A stretch of DNA of 64,000 nt from CAZQHK01 sp964593455 (GTDB lineage Bacteria; Muiribacteriota; CAYSPT01), in the NCBI GenBank assembly GCA_964593455.1, contig CAZQHK010000007.1:1-64000 (forward strand), read 5' to 3'. Positions 28,801 through 37,134 of the stretch are shown piece by piece. The position numbers were made by a program, and so were the translations under genes. The notes below the pieces were generated by a model. The model was not told where the DNA came from. It saw only the letters and a program-made list of their open reading frames with translations, and did no database searches. Each line of letters opens with the position of its first letter. The first letter of the stretch is position 1.

Positions 28801-31638
28801 GGTGATGTTCCTGGCCGCGGTCATGTAGCGGGGCGTGTGGACCTCCACCACGTACTTGCCGGCCTTCATGTGCTCGATCCGGTAGTCGGCGGTCTTCTTG
28901 AACTGGCCGGAAGTCTCATCGTAGAAATCAGCCGCCATGAGGGACTTGTGCCGGTTGCCGCCGTGATGTTCCGGGCGGTAGACATTGATCTCGCCGACCC
29001 AGAACTGCTGCAGGAACTGCGTTTTCGCGTCATTATCCCAGCTACCGAACTCGTCGAACCCTTCCAGGTCCACGTTGATCTTGCCGGGGATGGTGATGGT
29101 GCCGCTGATGGTGAAGCCTTCGGTGTAAGTGAAATCAACCTCCACCTCGGGATCGGCGGCAGAACAGAAGGCGGTCTTAGACTCGACGGCCACGTCTGGG
29201 TTCTGGTTGTCGAACAGGCTGTCCATGGGATTCAGGTGCTCACCCTCGCCCCCGCTGTCGGCGGCCGAGCTGGGCGGCTGGACCAGGAAGGCGCCCTCAC
29301 CGAGACCGGAAATGGTGTAACCGAACACCCCTGAACCCTCACTGGTCTCCTCGATCAGACCCACCGACATGGCTTCCACGCCCATGCCCATGAACCGCAT
29401 CTCCAGGGGGAAGGCCACTACCGGGCCGCCCACGAAGTCCTCGGGATCGAACTCCCCTGCGTACCCGTCGGCGGCGGCAAAAGTCCCGGAGATGGTGCAA
29501 CCGGGGTCGAGTTCGAAGTCCTGCTCGAACTCATCGCCGTTGACGATGGACAGGCGGATGGTTATACCGCCGAAATTCCCCGTGGGCTGGAGGAACTGGG
29601 CCTCGATGTCGAAGGGCTCCTGGGGATCTTCAGTGCCCGCCGGATGCAGATCACCTCCGCCGCCGTGCTGCTGTTCCTGGAGGGCCAGCCACTGGGGCAC
29701 GTTCTCGTACTCGTTCACGCTGATGACGTACTCGCCGGTGCCCAGATTGTCAAGTACATACTCGCCCTGCGGATTGGGCTGCGCGTACAGGAAGGTGTCC
29801 CACCGTTCCGGGTCCTTGGCCAGAACCAGTACCTCGGTGTAGTCGACGCTCCCCGCCGACACGGAGATGTCACCGCTTAAGACTCCCGAGAACGGCGCCA
29901 GGGCGAAATCGATATCTTCCAGATCACTGGCGGTAAGGGTCGCCTGCCGGTGGCGGCGTGGAGTCACCTCGTACTGGCCCGGGAACCAGATGTCTATATT
30001 GTAGACGGCCGTATCGCCGTCGCCCAGTTCCAGGCCGCCGATGGTGTAATCGGCGCTGAATTCGTTGCCTTCGTTGAGCTCCACCCGTGTCCAGCCGTGG
30101 ACATGGGTCTCCTGGGACCAGACGTTCACGTCCACGTTGAGCGAGTCCTCCCGATCATCATCGGTGAGGGTGATGGTGCCGCTGATGGTGTTGCCCTGGC
30201 TCATGACGATGGGAGTTTGTGTATCATGGTCATCGCCTTCCAGCACCACATCGGCGCCCGCGGTAACGACGATCACTTCTTTGTAGGGTTTGTACCCGTC
30301 CACCCTGATCTTGGCGGTGTAGGTGCCGGGCAGGATGCTCCTGATATCGGCCCGGCCGGTGGTGTAGCCTTCGACAAAGTTGGGATCGAACTGGCCGCCG
30401 CCCCAGGCAAAGCTGCGGCCGTCAGCGGACTCGGCGGAAAACTCGATCCACTTCATGTTGTTTTGGGTAAGCTCCTCGGNNNNNNNNNNNNNNNNNNNNN
30501 NNNNNNNNNNNNNNNNNNNNNNNNNNNNNNNNNNNNNNNNNNNNNNNNNNNNNNNNNNNNNNNNNNNNNNNNNNNNNNNGTCGCTGTCCTCGTTCTGGTC
30601 GTCCCAGCCGTACCAGCCCTGTTCCGTGGTTTCGCCTAAGCCGTGGATGACGGCGTTCCCCCAGGTACCCTTGCCGCCCATGGGGCTCCAGGCATTGATG
30701 TTGATCCAGAGGTCCTGCTCGAACCAGTCGCCCCACAGGCTCTGCCGGGGCACGTATGGTTGGGCGTTATCGTCGGCGTCCACCAGGAGGATGGTCCCCG
30801 GGACGGAAAGTGCCGGCTGGAGGGCGAAATCGATATCCTCGGTGGTCAGGCCTGCCTCCACCGTGACCTGCGCGTGCTGCTCCCCTATCATGTAGTCCTC
30901 GTTGACATACCCTTCCGCCTGGACATTGACGTGAAAATCGCCCGCAGCCAGCCCCGAGATGGTATACTCGCCGTTGCGATCGGTAATAGCCTCACCCCAG
31001 GATTCGCTGTTGCCGGCAGAAACACGGGCGTTCGCGATGAACCCTTGATCAAGGTCGGTCACCGTGCCGGAGATGCCGGCGGTGGCCACGGTGATCTGGA
31101 GAGGCTCTCCCACCAGTTCACCCGCGTCATAGACTTCAGTGGTCGCGCCGAAAGTCATCTCGAACTTCGATGTTTCCTCGTTCCACTGGCGGCTCTGGAC
31201 GACGGCTATGAGGAGATTGTAGCTGCTGTTTGGTAAAACCTGCCGCCGGGCGTCACGCCCTTCCCATTCGACTGAAAAGGTGGCTTCACCGGTGTTCTCC
31301 AGATCTACCTCTAGCGGCCGCCAATTCATTTGCATAAAATCATCGGGGAAGGTCGTCATCCAGTTGTACTCTTCCCAATTGGGTGCTTCATACTCTTCGT
31401 CTCCATCGATATTGATGATCACCCCAGCCTCGATATGTTCCCACGGCTGAGCTTGAGTCTTGGAAACGGAAAACCTGATGATAGCCCGGTCGGCGGTGCC
31501 GTCATTGTCCGGGCTGATGGAAGCGGGGGTGATACTGATATCGCTGATGGTGACCTCCTGGGCGAAGACAGCGCCTACGCCCATCAGCATCACGAAACAC
31601 ATAACAAACGCGAAAGATCTTTTACTCACAAACATCAT
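25864..31638 (-). CDS. Giant secreted carboxypeptidase-regulatory-like repeat protein with CFI-box C-terminus
   Basis: About 1924 residues including a 100-N gap. It has a signal peptide (FAFVMCFVMLMGVGAVFAQ), a FlgD-like first domain (SPDNDGTADRAIIRFSVS), then many carboxypeptidase-regulatory/transthyretin-like domains (GISGTVTDLDQGFIANARVS, ADRNGEYTISGL-like turns). The C-terminus has a Gly/Ser linker, then CFIATATFGTPMAREV, RFRDTVLRNMAPGRLFVKLY and a terminal membrane helix ending KRRLLI. This matches the CFI-box-CTERM tail found on surface proteins of several anaerobic phyla. It lies beside the gsp operon, making it a plausible secretion client. The starts ATG 31638 and 31635 both fit GGAGAAGGG. 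Confidence 0.88.
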   Translation of the reverse strand: MMFVSKRSFAFVMCFVMLMGVGAVFAQEVTISDISITPASISPDNDGTADRAIIRFSVSKTQAQPWEHIEAGVIINIDGDEEYEAPNWEEYNWMTTFPDDFMQMNWRPLEVDLENTGEATFSVEWEGRDARRQVLPNSSYNLLIAVVQSRQWNEETSKFEMTFGATTEVYDAGELVGEPLQITVATAGISGTVTDLDQGFIANARVSAGNSESWGEAITDRNGEYTISGLAAGDFHVNVQAEGYVNEDYMIGEQHAQVTVEAGLTTEDIDFALQPALSVPGTILLVDADDNAQPYVPRQSLWGDWFEQDLWININAWSPMGGKGTWGNAVIHGLGETTEQGWYGWDDQNEDSDXXXXXXXXXXXXXXXXXXXXXXXXXXXXXXXXXXEELTQNNMKWIEFSAESADGRSFAWGGGQFDPNFVEGYTTGRADIRSILPGTYTAKIRVDGYKPYKEVIVVTAGADVVLEGDDHDTQTPIVMSQGNTISGTITLTDDDREDSLNVDVNVWSQETHVHGWTRVELNEGNEFSADYTIGGLELGDGDTAVYNIDIWFPGQYEVTPRRHRQATLTASDLEDIDFALAPFSGVLSGDISVSAGSVDYTEVLVLAKDPERWDTFLYAQPNPQGEYVLDNLGTGEYVISVNEYENVPQWLALQEQQHGGGGDLHPAGTEDPQEPFDIEAQFLQPTGNFGGITIRLSIVNGDEFEQDFELDPGCTISGTFAAADGYAGEFDPEDFVGGPVVAFPLEMRFMGMGVEAMSVGLIEETSEGSGVFGYTISGLGEGAFLVQPPSSAADSGGEGEHLNPMDSLFDNQNPDVAVESKTAFCSAADPEVEVDFTYTEGFTISGTITIPGKINVDLEGFDEFGSWDNDAKTQFLQQFWVGEINVYRPEHHGGNRHKSLMAADFYDETSGQFKKTADYRIEHMKAGKYVVEVHTPRYMTAARNITIEDADVGNVDFQITKGASITGRLVNAETGEAVTGADGVWVECEARPWKPGSWRSTNQKWGMDEADTRIDGDEALQDDDNDTLPGNFYLTNLPGGNYVVRVRTESGAKSGGAKNYASATYAGVVVPEGSTDAVDMDVIQLVEGVTISGTVMGLDPDTQQQVPLGNIRLFAEPADRGSSAGGVDTSTDEEGNYIFYGIDPRAEYYDVICAERPEMFDFIDSPWAGKERFNVEPGDTGVDFLLEYANSTLTGTVEKDDSETPFALPFEDAGDFPAAMILLQKEGLFYEPMDGIEVLTNPSDSNSTTFTVRSLAAGVYNLFVFNRDLVTTGIVVEIEDGENELEEPIVLSSGGMVSGTVRKGDGTRFTTGDIGMVVAMPPDMTKLAFGSLVSNPSTREVDTYEVKGLEFGIAYRIMFIQEGDEGPEKIYPTETPVTVTAESPEAEVNYEIAPKAGDFIANVYRNDDDNFEINVFCSEVIAESEASDVLELLTGAEDDPDGVQGQLYDLVMGTDKMIITAIYSPDDADEEFAIKAIAHDMEGASFSRKFTFPVNLKAKNQATIPAALGGKVNVGKGDSTEAQFPQGAIEDGNGDGEAEAEIAALAGEGGGGAAKAGPKNGEAQTIVADRGTSALSDVYQLSLSELDTLADDATFTLAVEFDTDQVGSGGTIPTTDIDLFYYNATSDEWEKVTEGRTVTDEEGNHKLAAQVASLGQYAIYQSKGLPAPTVQANQDYQLDFEALGMALTIPGDVLNSLANLPEITEKTEAALVQAILNYKTLAASNLTEASAIVDIPLEAVNLAGQTVTVKIPINTNMLLQSNLALYHFTSGAWKEIAGSGKVGDFMVGEVSSFSPFVVGQSSGGGAAAAGSDGGSGSGCFIATATFGTPMAREVLDLCRFRDTVLRNMAPGRLFVKLYETASPPVARFIEKHELIKATLRFALKPAIWYARFSLKAGLVTRVLTMLLAVVLGSAMIVAKRRLLI
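30480..30579. other. Scaffold gap of 100 N inside the giant CFI-box gene
   Basis: No repeated flank is visible, so the true missing length is unknown. The frame on both sides belongs to the same protein (NEDSD before, EELTQNNMKWIEF after). Confidence 0.95.
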
Positions 31639-32289
31639 TCCCTTCTCCAGTGGAATGTGTACGAATTTGCCAATCTGAGAACCGGCTGCTCAATGGCCGG
31701 CTTGGAGACCGGAAATCCCGGAATCTCCAGATTGCCACCTCATTTTTCAATCTCGATTCCTACGTGTTACTCCAACACAATAGCAATATATGACCTGCGT
31801 TTAGCAGGACGTAACAAACTGGTTGCGACAGGTAAAGTAAAACAACATCCGACCAGCCCAAAAGGACGGCGGTAGCTTGCAGAACGGACAGAACCCCCCA
31901 TTGGTTTCTCCTTGATAACAAGTTTTCCCCGAAAATTCCATGAAAAAATGGCCTTCCAAAACGAGCTTCAGGGCACACAGAATCAAGTATTTGACGTATT
32001 TACGCCTTCCGCGAAAGTAGTCTACATCAAGCCCATGGCAGTGTCAATACTACCGGGCCATAAAATATAACGCAAAATCTTCTCGATAAATTCCCGGGGG
32101 CTTCTGGTAAAGAGTACCCCATTTCATGAGAAAAATCTGTATGTTTTCACACACATACCGGGTGAAAATTTGCAAATATTTATTGAAACTTTTTCGATCC
32201 GTGAGTACTATTGATATAGAGAAGCGGAAAATAATTGTATTTTTCACTTTCCATTACTATTTTCACTTTGCGATAGAGAGGACGCTATC
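31639..32289. other. Divergent intergenic region upstream of the CFI-box gene and nqr operon
   Basis: About 650 bases between divergent genes. It contains a promoter for the rightward operon (32183-32211), and an imperfect hairpin near 31707-31731 that would lie in the leader of the CFI-box mRNA. No conserved gene is supported; short frames here lack ribosome sites or recognisable content. Confidence 0.55.
32183..32211 (+). promoter_or_regulatory. Sigma-70-type promoter of the secreted-protein/nqr operon
   Basis: TTGAAA (32183-32188), 17-base spacer, TACTAT (32206-32211). About 80 bases upstream of the first ATG, leaving a leader of roughly 70 bases. Confidence 0.55.
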
Positions 32290-33273
32290 ATGCAACGACG
32301 GACCAGACTGGCGGCAACGCTGTCAATTCTTCTCTTATTTTCCTTTACCGGACCTTCTTATTCCATGACGTTCATGAACAATGTCATGAGTTTCCTGAGC
32401 GGCATGTCACGGAATGTCAAGAAAACGACCCAACAGACCACTACCAATGTCAAGACCTTTTACAACTACACTTCCACCAATGTTGGGAAATTCGTGGACG
32501 ACAAAAAACAGATCTATGCCGATCTCAAAACGATCAACGAGGGAATGAAGGAATCCAACAAGTTCAAGGACGAGTACCAGGAGGAGCTCAAGAAAAGCGG
32601 AGAGATCACCCGGGACATGAAGGAAGGCGGCTTTTTCAAGAAGATCGGCGCCGGTTTCCGGGGACTGTCTTTCACCGGCTCCAAACGGGGCAAGGCCGCC
32701 ATCAGGGACGGCATCTATCTCATGGACAAGTATGATCCGGCCCTCAAGCGGCTCCTGGACCGGATCGGCCACGAAAACTTCGATGGCGGCATTTCCGACG
32801 AACAGATCCGCCGCGCTTCGAAAAGCGGTGGTCTGTCGGAAGTGGGCAACCAGTTCAAAAAGAACCCGTTCCAGATGATATTCCATCCCTCCCAGTTCAA
32901 GGCTGCCTACCGGGAAGGCTATAAAGACACCGTGGAAGTACTGGAAGCCTACCGCAAGTACCGCAAGTTCCTTCACTCGAAGAAGTTCTCGTCCCGCTTC
33001 ATCCGCAACATCGCCCGCAAGGAACTCAAGAAAAAGTACGGCGACGATTTCGAGTTCGGCGACATGGAGACCAACGATAGCTCCCGGGAGATACGCCGGC
33101 GCCGGGTCAGGAACCGCCGTTCCGGTGTATTCGGACAGACCAAGATCGAGCGCGAGGGCCGCAAACGGGGTTTTGTCATCTATTCTCCCAAACGCGAACG
33201 GGAAAAACAGGAATCAGCCGGGAAAGAAACAACCGGGTCGAGTATCAGTATCGACACCTCTGACGATATGTAG
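32290..33273 (+). CDS. Secreted basic protein of unknown function
   Basis: 327 aa with a signal peptide (MQRRTRLAATLSILLLFSF then TGPSYS). The mature part is strongly basic and helical. It contains a Thr/Asn-rich stretch (VKKTTQQTTTNVKTFYNYTS), several Phe-Arg/Lys-rich segments (FHPSQFKAAYREGYKDTVEV), a very basic region near residue 265 (REIRRRRVRNRRSGVFGQ) and an acidic C-terminal end. No known domain is recognised. It is the first gene of the operon that continues into nqrBCDEF, with the next secreted protein 36 bases on. An accessory envelope role is conceivable but unsupported. Confidence 0.78.
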   Translation: MQRRTRLAATLSILLLFSFTGPSYSMTFMNNVMSFLSGMSRNVKKTTQQTTTNVKTFYNYTSTNVGKFVDDKKQIYADLKTINEGMKESNKFKDEYQEELKKSGEITRDMKEGGFFKKIGAGFRGLSFTGSKRGKAAIRDGIYLMDKYDPALKRLLDRIGHENFDGGISDEQIRRASKSGGLSEVGNQFKKNPFQMIFHPSQFKAAYREGYKDTVEVLEAYRKYRKFLHSKKFSSRFIRNIARKELKKKYGDDFEFGDMETNDSSREIRRRRVRNRRSGVFGQTKIEREGRKRGFVIYSPKREREKQESAGKETTGSSISIDTSDDM

Positions 33274-33309
33274 CGCCGCCGGGCATCGGCCCTACCGGGA
33301 CGGATTACC

Positions 33310-34164
33310 ATGATAAACGGTAAACTTATTGCGTTGACGCTGATCATCGGCGTCCAGCTTTTATCGCCTCCTTCGGCTTCCGCGGGATACCGCCAACCGG
33401 ACAGCGGTCTGCAGCTCGGGTATCGTACTTTCGCGCTGGTGGGCATGATGGCTTCCGGCCCGGGTCTCGGTCAGAGCTGGCCGGGTATCCAAACCTGGCG
33501 CTCGAGTATGGAGAAATACCAGTCGTTCAGCCAAGAGGTTGATTCTTCTGCCCTGGATACGGACAAAAAGAAGCACATGAAAGCCTGCGCCAAAATCTCG
33601 TCGGTCATCAAGGGGGTGACCGGCAGCTCTTTCCTGGCCTACTCCGCCACCATGACCATCGGGTTTGGCAAAGAGATTTTCGACGGGATCGCGCACGCCC
33701 TCACCGGCCAGGGTCACAAGGAGTATCTCGATCTCGAGGCCGACCACGTCGGCGCCCGGCTGGTCTACGAAGAGACCCCTCCGGAAAACATCGATGATGT
33801 CAATTCCGCTTTCGAGGAGTGCAAGCGTTTGTGGCAGTTGCATAGTCAGCTCGTGGAAGAAGAGCGCTACGCTGAAGCAGACGTAGCCTACCGGCAATGG
33901 CGGGCCGCCAGGAGAAGACTCGACCGAATGGGCCCGGCGGGAGACCCGTCGGACGACGCCGCGGGACCGGATTTTCCATCGAGCGGCTCCGAAAGAACAC
34001 CTGCGGCCGACATCTCCCGTGTCCGTACCAGGTACGAAGCCAGCCACCGGCGCTACATCCAGTTGCTGCAGAGCGGCCGCCCAATCAACGACCCCGATGT
34101 CCAGGAAGCCCTCAAGGAGTACCGGCATTGGCGGACCCTCTACGAACAATACCGCGCCCGGTAA
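33310..34164 (+). CDS. Secreted protein with GxxKExxDG...DLxADxxGA motif, unknown function
   Basis: 284 aa with a signal peptide ending PPSASA. Residues ~85-150 form a hydrophobic helix pair around GFGKEIFDGIAHALTGQGHK and EYLDLEADHVGARLVYEET. This spacing recalls small membrane-associated proteins of the YfiM/DUF2279 type (GxxKExxDxxxGxGxxxxxDLxADxxG), a loose similarity. The rest is charged and helical with two repeated helical segments near the end (RVRTRYEASHRRYIQLLQ; LKEYRHWRTLYEQYRAR). It precedes nqrB by 40 bases on the same strand. Function unknown. Confidence 0.75.
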   Translation: MINGKLIALTLIIGVQLLSPPSASAGYRQPDSGLQLGYRTFALVGMMASGPGLGQSWPGIQTWRSSMEKYQSFSQEVDSSALDTDKKKHMKACAKISSVIKGVTGSSFLAYSATMTIGFGKEIFDGIAHALTGQGHKEYLDLEADHVGARLVYEETPPENIDDVNSAFEECKRLWQLHSQLVEEERYAEADVAYRQWRAARRRLDRMGPAGDPSDDAAGPDFPSSGSERTPAADISRVRTRYEASHRRYIQLLQSGRPINDPDVQEALKEYRHWRTLYEQYRAR

Positions 34165-34204
34165 GTTGACTCACCGCTCCAACACTACTATACTTTAGCG
34201 CGTT

Positions 34205-35212
34205 ATGTCTGACGAAAAAGCGCCGGCCAAAACGCCAACCAAACCGGTACTGAAAAAGAAGAAACAGCCCGCCATCCGGTGGCTGCCGACCATGAAGCAG
34301 GTGCTTTACGCCCTGGTTCCGCTGATAGCTGCATCGGTGTACTTTTTCGGTTGGCGCTGCCTGGCCTTGCTGGCCGTGGTGAGTACGGCGGCGTATCTCA
34401 TCGAGTACGCCTTTTGCCGGACCTGGAAAGAGCCGGTGAACTCCTCCGTGTTCGTCACCGCCGTGCTCTTCACCCTGGCGCTTCCGCCCACCCTTCCCTT
34501 CTGGATGGCGGTGGTGGGAATCGTCGTTGGCGTCACCTTCGGCAAGATGGTTTTCGGAGGCTACGGCCGCAATGTTTTCAACCCGGCGCTGGTGGGCCGG
34601 GCGTTTATTTACATCACTTTCCCGGTCCATATGAACTCGAAATGGGCCGAACCCGTTGCCGGGATTACCGGCGGATTTACCACCTGGGCCGCGGACGCCC
34701 TCACCCGGGCCACCCCCATGCGAATCACGAACTCGGACACACCGGTGGCCTGGTCGCGCCTGTTACTGGGAAACGTCTCCGGATGCCTGGGAGAAACCTG
34801 CGCGTTTTTCATCATCCTGGGCGGGTTCTACATCGTCTGGAAAAAAGCCGCCGATTATCGGATCGTGGTGTCGGGGCTGACGGGTATGCTCTTCATGCAA
34901 TCGGTTCTCTGGAGAATTCAGGTCGCGGGTGCGCTCCACCCTCTGTACGCCCTTTTAAGCGGCGGATTTCTCCTGGGGCTTTTCTTCTTCGCCACCGAGC
35001 CCATTTCCGCCTCGAGGACTCCCGAGGGGAAATGGATATACGGAGCCTTTATCGGTATCATGACTGTTGTTATCAGGACATTTTCGGCCTGGGGCGAAGG
35101 AATGATGTTCGCGGTACTGCTGGCAAACATGTTCGCGCCCATCTGCGACATCGCCATCAAGGAGTGGAAGGCCAGGAAAAAAGCAGCCGCTAAAACAAAG
35201 GAGCAGGCCTGA
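34205..35212 (+). CDS. nqrB: Na+-translocating NADH:quinone reductase subunit B (NqrB/RnfD family)
   Basis: 335-aa membrane protein with about 9 helices and the family motif YGRNVFNPALVGRAFIYITF. The covalent FMN attachment motif appears as DALTRATPM, where family members usually have (S/T)GAT; the modified Thr and the flanking Ala are kept while Gly is replaced by Arg. It is shorter than classical NqrB (about 410 aa) and closer to RnfD length. The gene set downstream (NqrC-type and NqrF-type) favours the Nqr assignment. The stop TGA overlaps the start of nqrC by one base. No nqrA precedes it. Confidence 0.87.
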   Translation: MSDEKAPAKTPTKPVLKKKKQPAIRWLPTMKQVLYALVPLIAASVYFFGWRCLALLAVVSTAAYLIEYAFCRTWKEPVNSSVFVTAVLFTLALPPTLPFWMAVVGIVVGVTFGKMVFGGYGRNVFNPALVGRAFIYITFPVHMNSKWAEPVAGITGGFTTWAADALTRATPMRITNSDTPVAWSRLLLGNVSGCLGETCAFFIILGGFYIVWKKAADYRIVVSGLTGMLFMQSVLWRIQVAGALHPLYALLSGGFLLGLFFFATEPISASRTPEGKWIYGAFIGIMTVVIRTFSAWGEGMMFAVLLANMFAPICDIAIKEWKARKKAAAKTKEQA

Positions 35213-35850
35213 TGAGCGTGCACAAGAGCGATACAAACGAAGCGGTGACGACCATTCTCTTTATGGTGACGGTTACCGCCGTGTTTATCGCCGCCGTCTC
35301 TTTAGTCCATCTGCTCACCCGGGACACCATCGCCCGCAACAAATCGCTCTTCTTGAAACGGGCAGTGCTCAGGGCCGCGGGAATCGCGGTCCCTAAAACG
35401 GGAGCGGGCGTTGAAAACCTCTACCGGGAACGGGTCAAAGAAACAAAGGGCCCCGAAAACAGCCTGATTATGCACATCATGGACACTGTCTCGGGAGACC
35501 TGAAAGGCTGCGTGTTAATCGAACGGGGAGCCGGTCTCTGGGGAACCATCGAGGCGGTGATCGGGTTTAAAAACGATCTGAAAACACTTACGGGAATAGA
35601 TTTCACGCGTCAAAACGAGACCCCGGGACTGGGCGGCAGGATTACGGAGCCATGGTTTCGAGATCAATTCAAGGAAAAACATGGAGATTTCTCTATGAAA
35701 CCCGAAGGCGAGCCCACGGAAGAAGACGAGTTTGACGCCATAACCGGCGCCACCATCACCTCCATCGCGGTACAAACCATCGTGAACCGTTGTGTTGCCA
35801 AAGCCGCCTCACTGCAGGCGGACGCTGAAGCTATGCTGAACCGGGAGTGA
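35212..35850 (+). CDS. nqrC: Na+-translocating NADH:quinone reductase subunit C
   Basis: 212 aa with one N-terminal membrane helix (ILFMVTVTAVFIAAVSLVHL) and a periplasmic FMN-binding domain. Visible signatures are GAGLWGTIEAVIGF, ETPGLGGRI and the flavinylation motif DAITGATITS, whose second Thr carries FMN in this family. The GLWG and ETPGLG pairing is typical of NqrC. FMN attachment would require an ApbE-type transferase, which is not in this window. Confidence 0.93.
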   Translation: MSVHKSDTNEAVTTILFMVTVTAVFIAAVSLVHLLTRDTIARNKSLFLKRAVLRAAGIAVPKTGAGVENLYRERVKETKGPENSLIMHIMDTVSGDLKGCVLIERGAGLWGTIEAVIGFKNDLKTLTGIDFTRQNETPGLGGRITEPWFRDQFKEKHGDFSMKPEGEPTEEDEFDAITGATITSIAVQTIVNRCVAKAASLQADAEAMLNRE

Positions 35851-35855
35851 CTGTG

Positions 35856-36485
35856 ATGGCCAGGGGTATGATTAAACGGATTTTCAAGGACAATATGGGG
35901 AAGAATAACCCGGTGTTCGTCCAGATACTGGGAATCTGTTCCACCCTGGCGGTGACCAATGTGCTCAAGAACACCGTGGTCATGTGCGTGGGCCTGGTCT
36001 TCGCCACCGCTCTATCCAACCTGACCGTGTCGCTGATGAGAAAACGAATACCGTCACGGGTCCGCATGATGGTGGAGGTGCTCGTCATCGCCTCCTATGT
36101 CATTATCTTCGATATCGCCATCAAGGCTTACCTGCCGGAGATATCGAAACAGCTCGGACCGTACGTGGGTTTGATCATCACCAACTGTATCATCATGGGG
36201 CGGGCGGAAGCTTTCGCGCTTATCAACCCGCCGGTACCGTCGCTTTTTGATGGAATCGCCAGCGGATTGGGGTACTCCTACGTGCTGCTGGTGATTGCTT
36301 TTTTCCGTGAACTGCTGGGTTCGGGAACCGTCTGGGGTTTGACGGTGTTTGGTTCCTGGTGGGTAAACTGGGCCATCATGGTCATGGCGCCCGGAGCTTT
36401 CTTCATGCTGGCTCTCTTTATCTGGGTGGTCAAAGGCTTCTTCATCAAAGAAGACGCTAAAGCCACAGGAGGTGCCGGGGCATGA
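35856..36485 (+). CDS. nqrD: Na+-translocating NADH:quinone reductase subunit D
   Basis: A ~209-aa protein with six membrane helices and the NqrD/RnfE signatures NPVFVQILGICSTLAVTN, YVGLIITNCIIMGRAEAFA and FFRELLGSGTVWG. The conserved half-helix Cys residues that bind the intramembrane iron-sulfur centre with NqrE are visible in GICSTLA and NCIIMGR. I prefer ATG 35856 behind GGGAG; GTG 35847 would overlap the nqrC stop. It overlaps nqrE by 4 bases (ATGA). Confidence 0.92.
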   Translation: MARGMIKRIFKDNMGKNNPVFVQILGICSTLAVTNVLKNTVVMCVGLVFATALSNLTVSLMRKRIPSRVRMMVEVLVIASYVIIFDIAIKAYLPEISKQLGPYVGLIITNCIIMGRAEAFALINPPVPSLFDGIASGLGYSYVLLVIAFFRELLGSGTVWGLTVFGSWWVNWAIMVMAPGAFFMLALFIWVVKGFFIKEDAKATGGAGA

Positions 36486-37075
36486 ACGAATACATGGGGT
36501 TCGGGGCCGTCTTCATGGCGGCGGTTTTCACCAACAATATCCTGCTAACCAATTACCTGGGCATGTGCTCGTTCCTGGCCGTATCCCGGGAGGTGAAGAC
36601 CTCTTTCGGGTTGGGCAGCGCCGTCGTTTTCGTCATGGCTTCCACCAGCGTCCTCAACTGGCTAGTGAACCACTATGTGCTGGCGCCGCTGGGATTGACG
36701 CACTTGCGCTATATTATCTTCATCGTAGTGATCGCCGCTTTCGTGCAGCTTGTGGAGATGATCATCGAACGGGTCTCCGACGTTCTCTACGCGGCGCTGG
36801 GCATCTTTCTGCCGCTCATCACCGTGAACTGTGCCATCCTGGGTGTGAGCCTGTTCATGATTATCCGTGAGTACAGCCTGGGTCAGACGTTCGTTTACGG
36901 TCTGGGAAGCGGCGTGGGCTGGACACTGGCCATCATGGCCATGGCCGGTATCCGGCAGCGGATGGCCCGCTCCCGGGTTCCGAAAGGACTCGAAGGAGCC
37001 GGTATCACGTTGATCATCGCCGGTATCATGGCACTGGCGTTTATGGGATTCAGCGGCATCATGACCTTGAACTGA
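36482..37075 (+). CDS. nqrE: Na+-translocating NADH:quinone reductase subunit E
   Basis: 197 aa, six membrane helices, paralogous to NqrD in inverted topology. Motifs: AVFTNNILLTNYLGMCSFLA and ITVNCAILGVSLFMI, carrying the two Cys that with NqrD bind iron at the membrane centre. It ends FSGIMTLN. It is followed by a short dispersed repeat before nqrF. Confidence 0.92.
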   Translation: MNEYMGFGAVFMAAVFTNNILLTNYLGMCSFLAVSREVKTSFGLGSAVVFVMASTSVLNWLVNHYVLAPLGLTHLRYIIFIVVIAAFVQLVEMIIERVSDVLYAALGIFLPLITVNCAILGVSLFMIIREYSLGQTFVYGLGSGVGWTLAIMAMAGIRQRMARSRVPKGLEGAGITLIIAGIMALAFMGFSGIMTLN

Positions 37076-37110
37076 ACCCTAATAATTCACGAATATTCGT
37101 AGCGAGGTGT
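37075..37110 (+). repeat. Short dispersed repeat (family 2) between nqrE and nqrF
   Basis: AACCCTAATAATTCACGAAT followed by ATTCGTAGCGAG. It includes the perfect palindrome ACGAATATTCGT. Related copies lie at 38921-38967 (inverted) and 52687-52705. Confidence 0.6.
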
Positions 37111-37134
37111 AGAAAAGAGAGTGAATTCCTAGCG

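Noticed and set aside
30480..30579. Second scaffold gap as another collapsed overlap
   Set aside because: The flanks share no repeated sequence, so missing bases are likely real.
31780..31900. Possible cyclic-di-GMP riboswitch upstream of the CFI-box gene
   Set aside because: Some GCAGGACG-like pieces occur, but the conserved GEMM core and paired stems could not be built.
34205..37075. Assignment as an Rnf complex (RnfD, G, E, A)
   Set aside because: The subunits are paralogous, but NqrF follows directly and RnfB/RnfC are absent; NqrC shows GLWG and ETPGLG.
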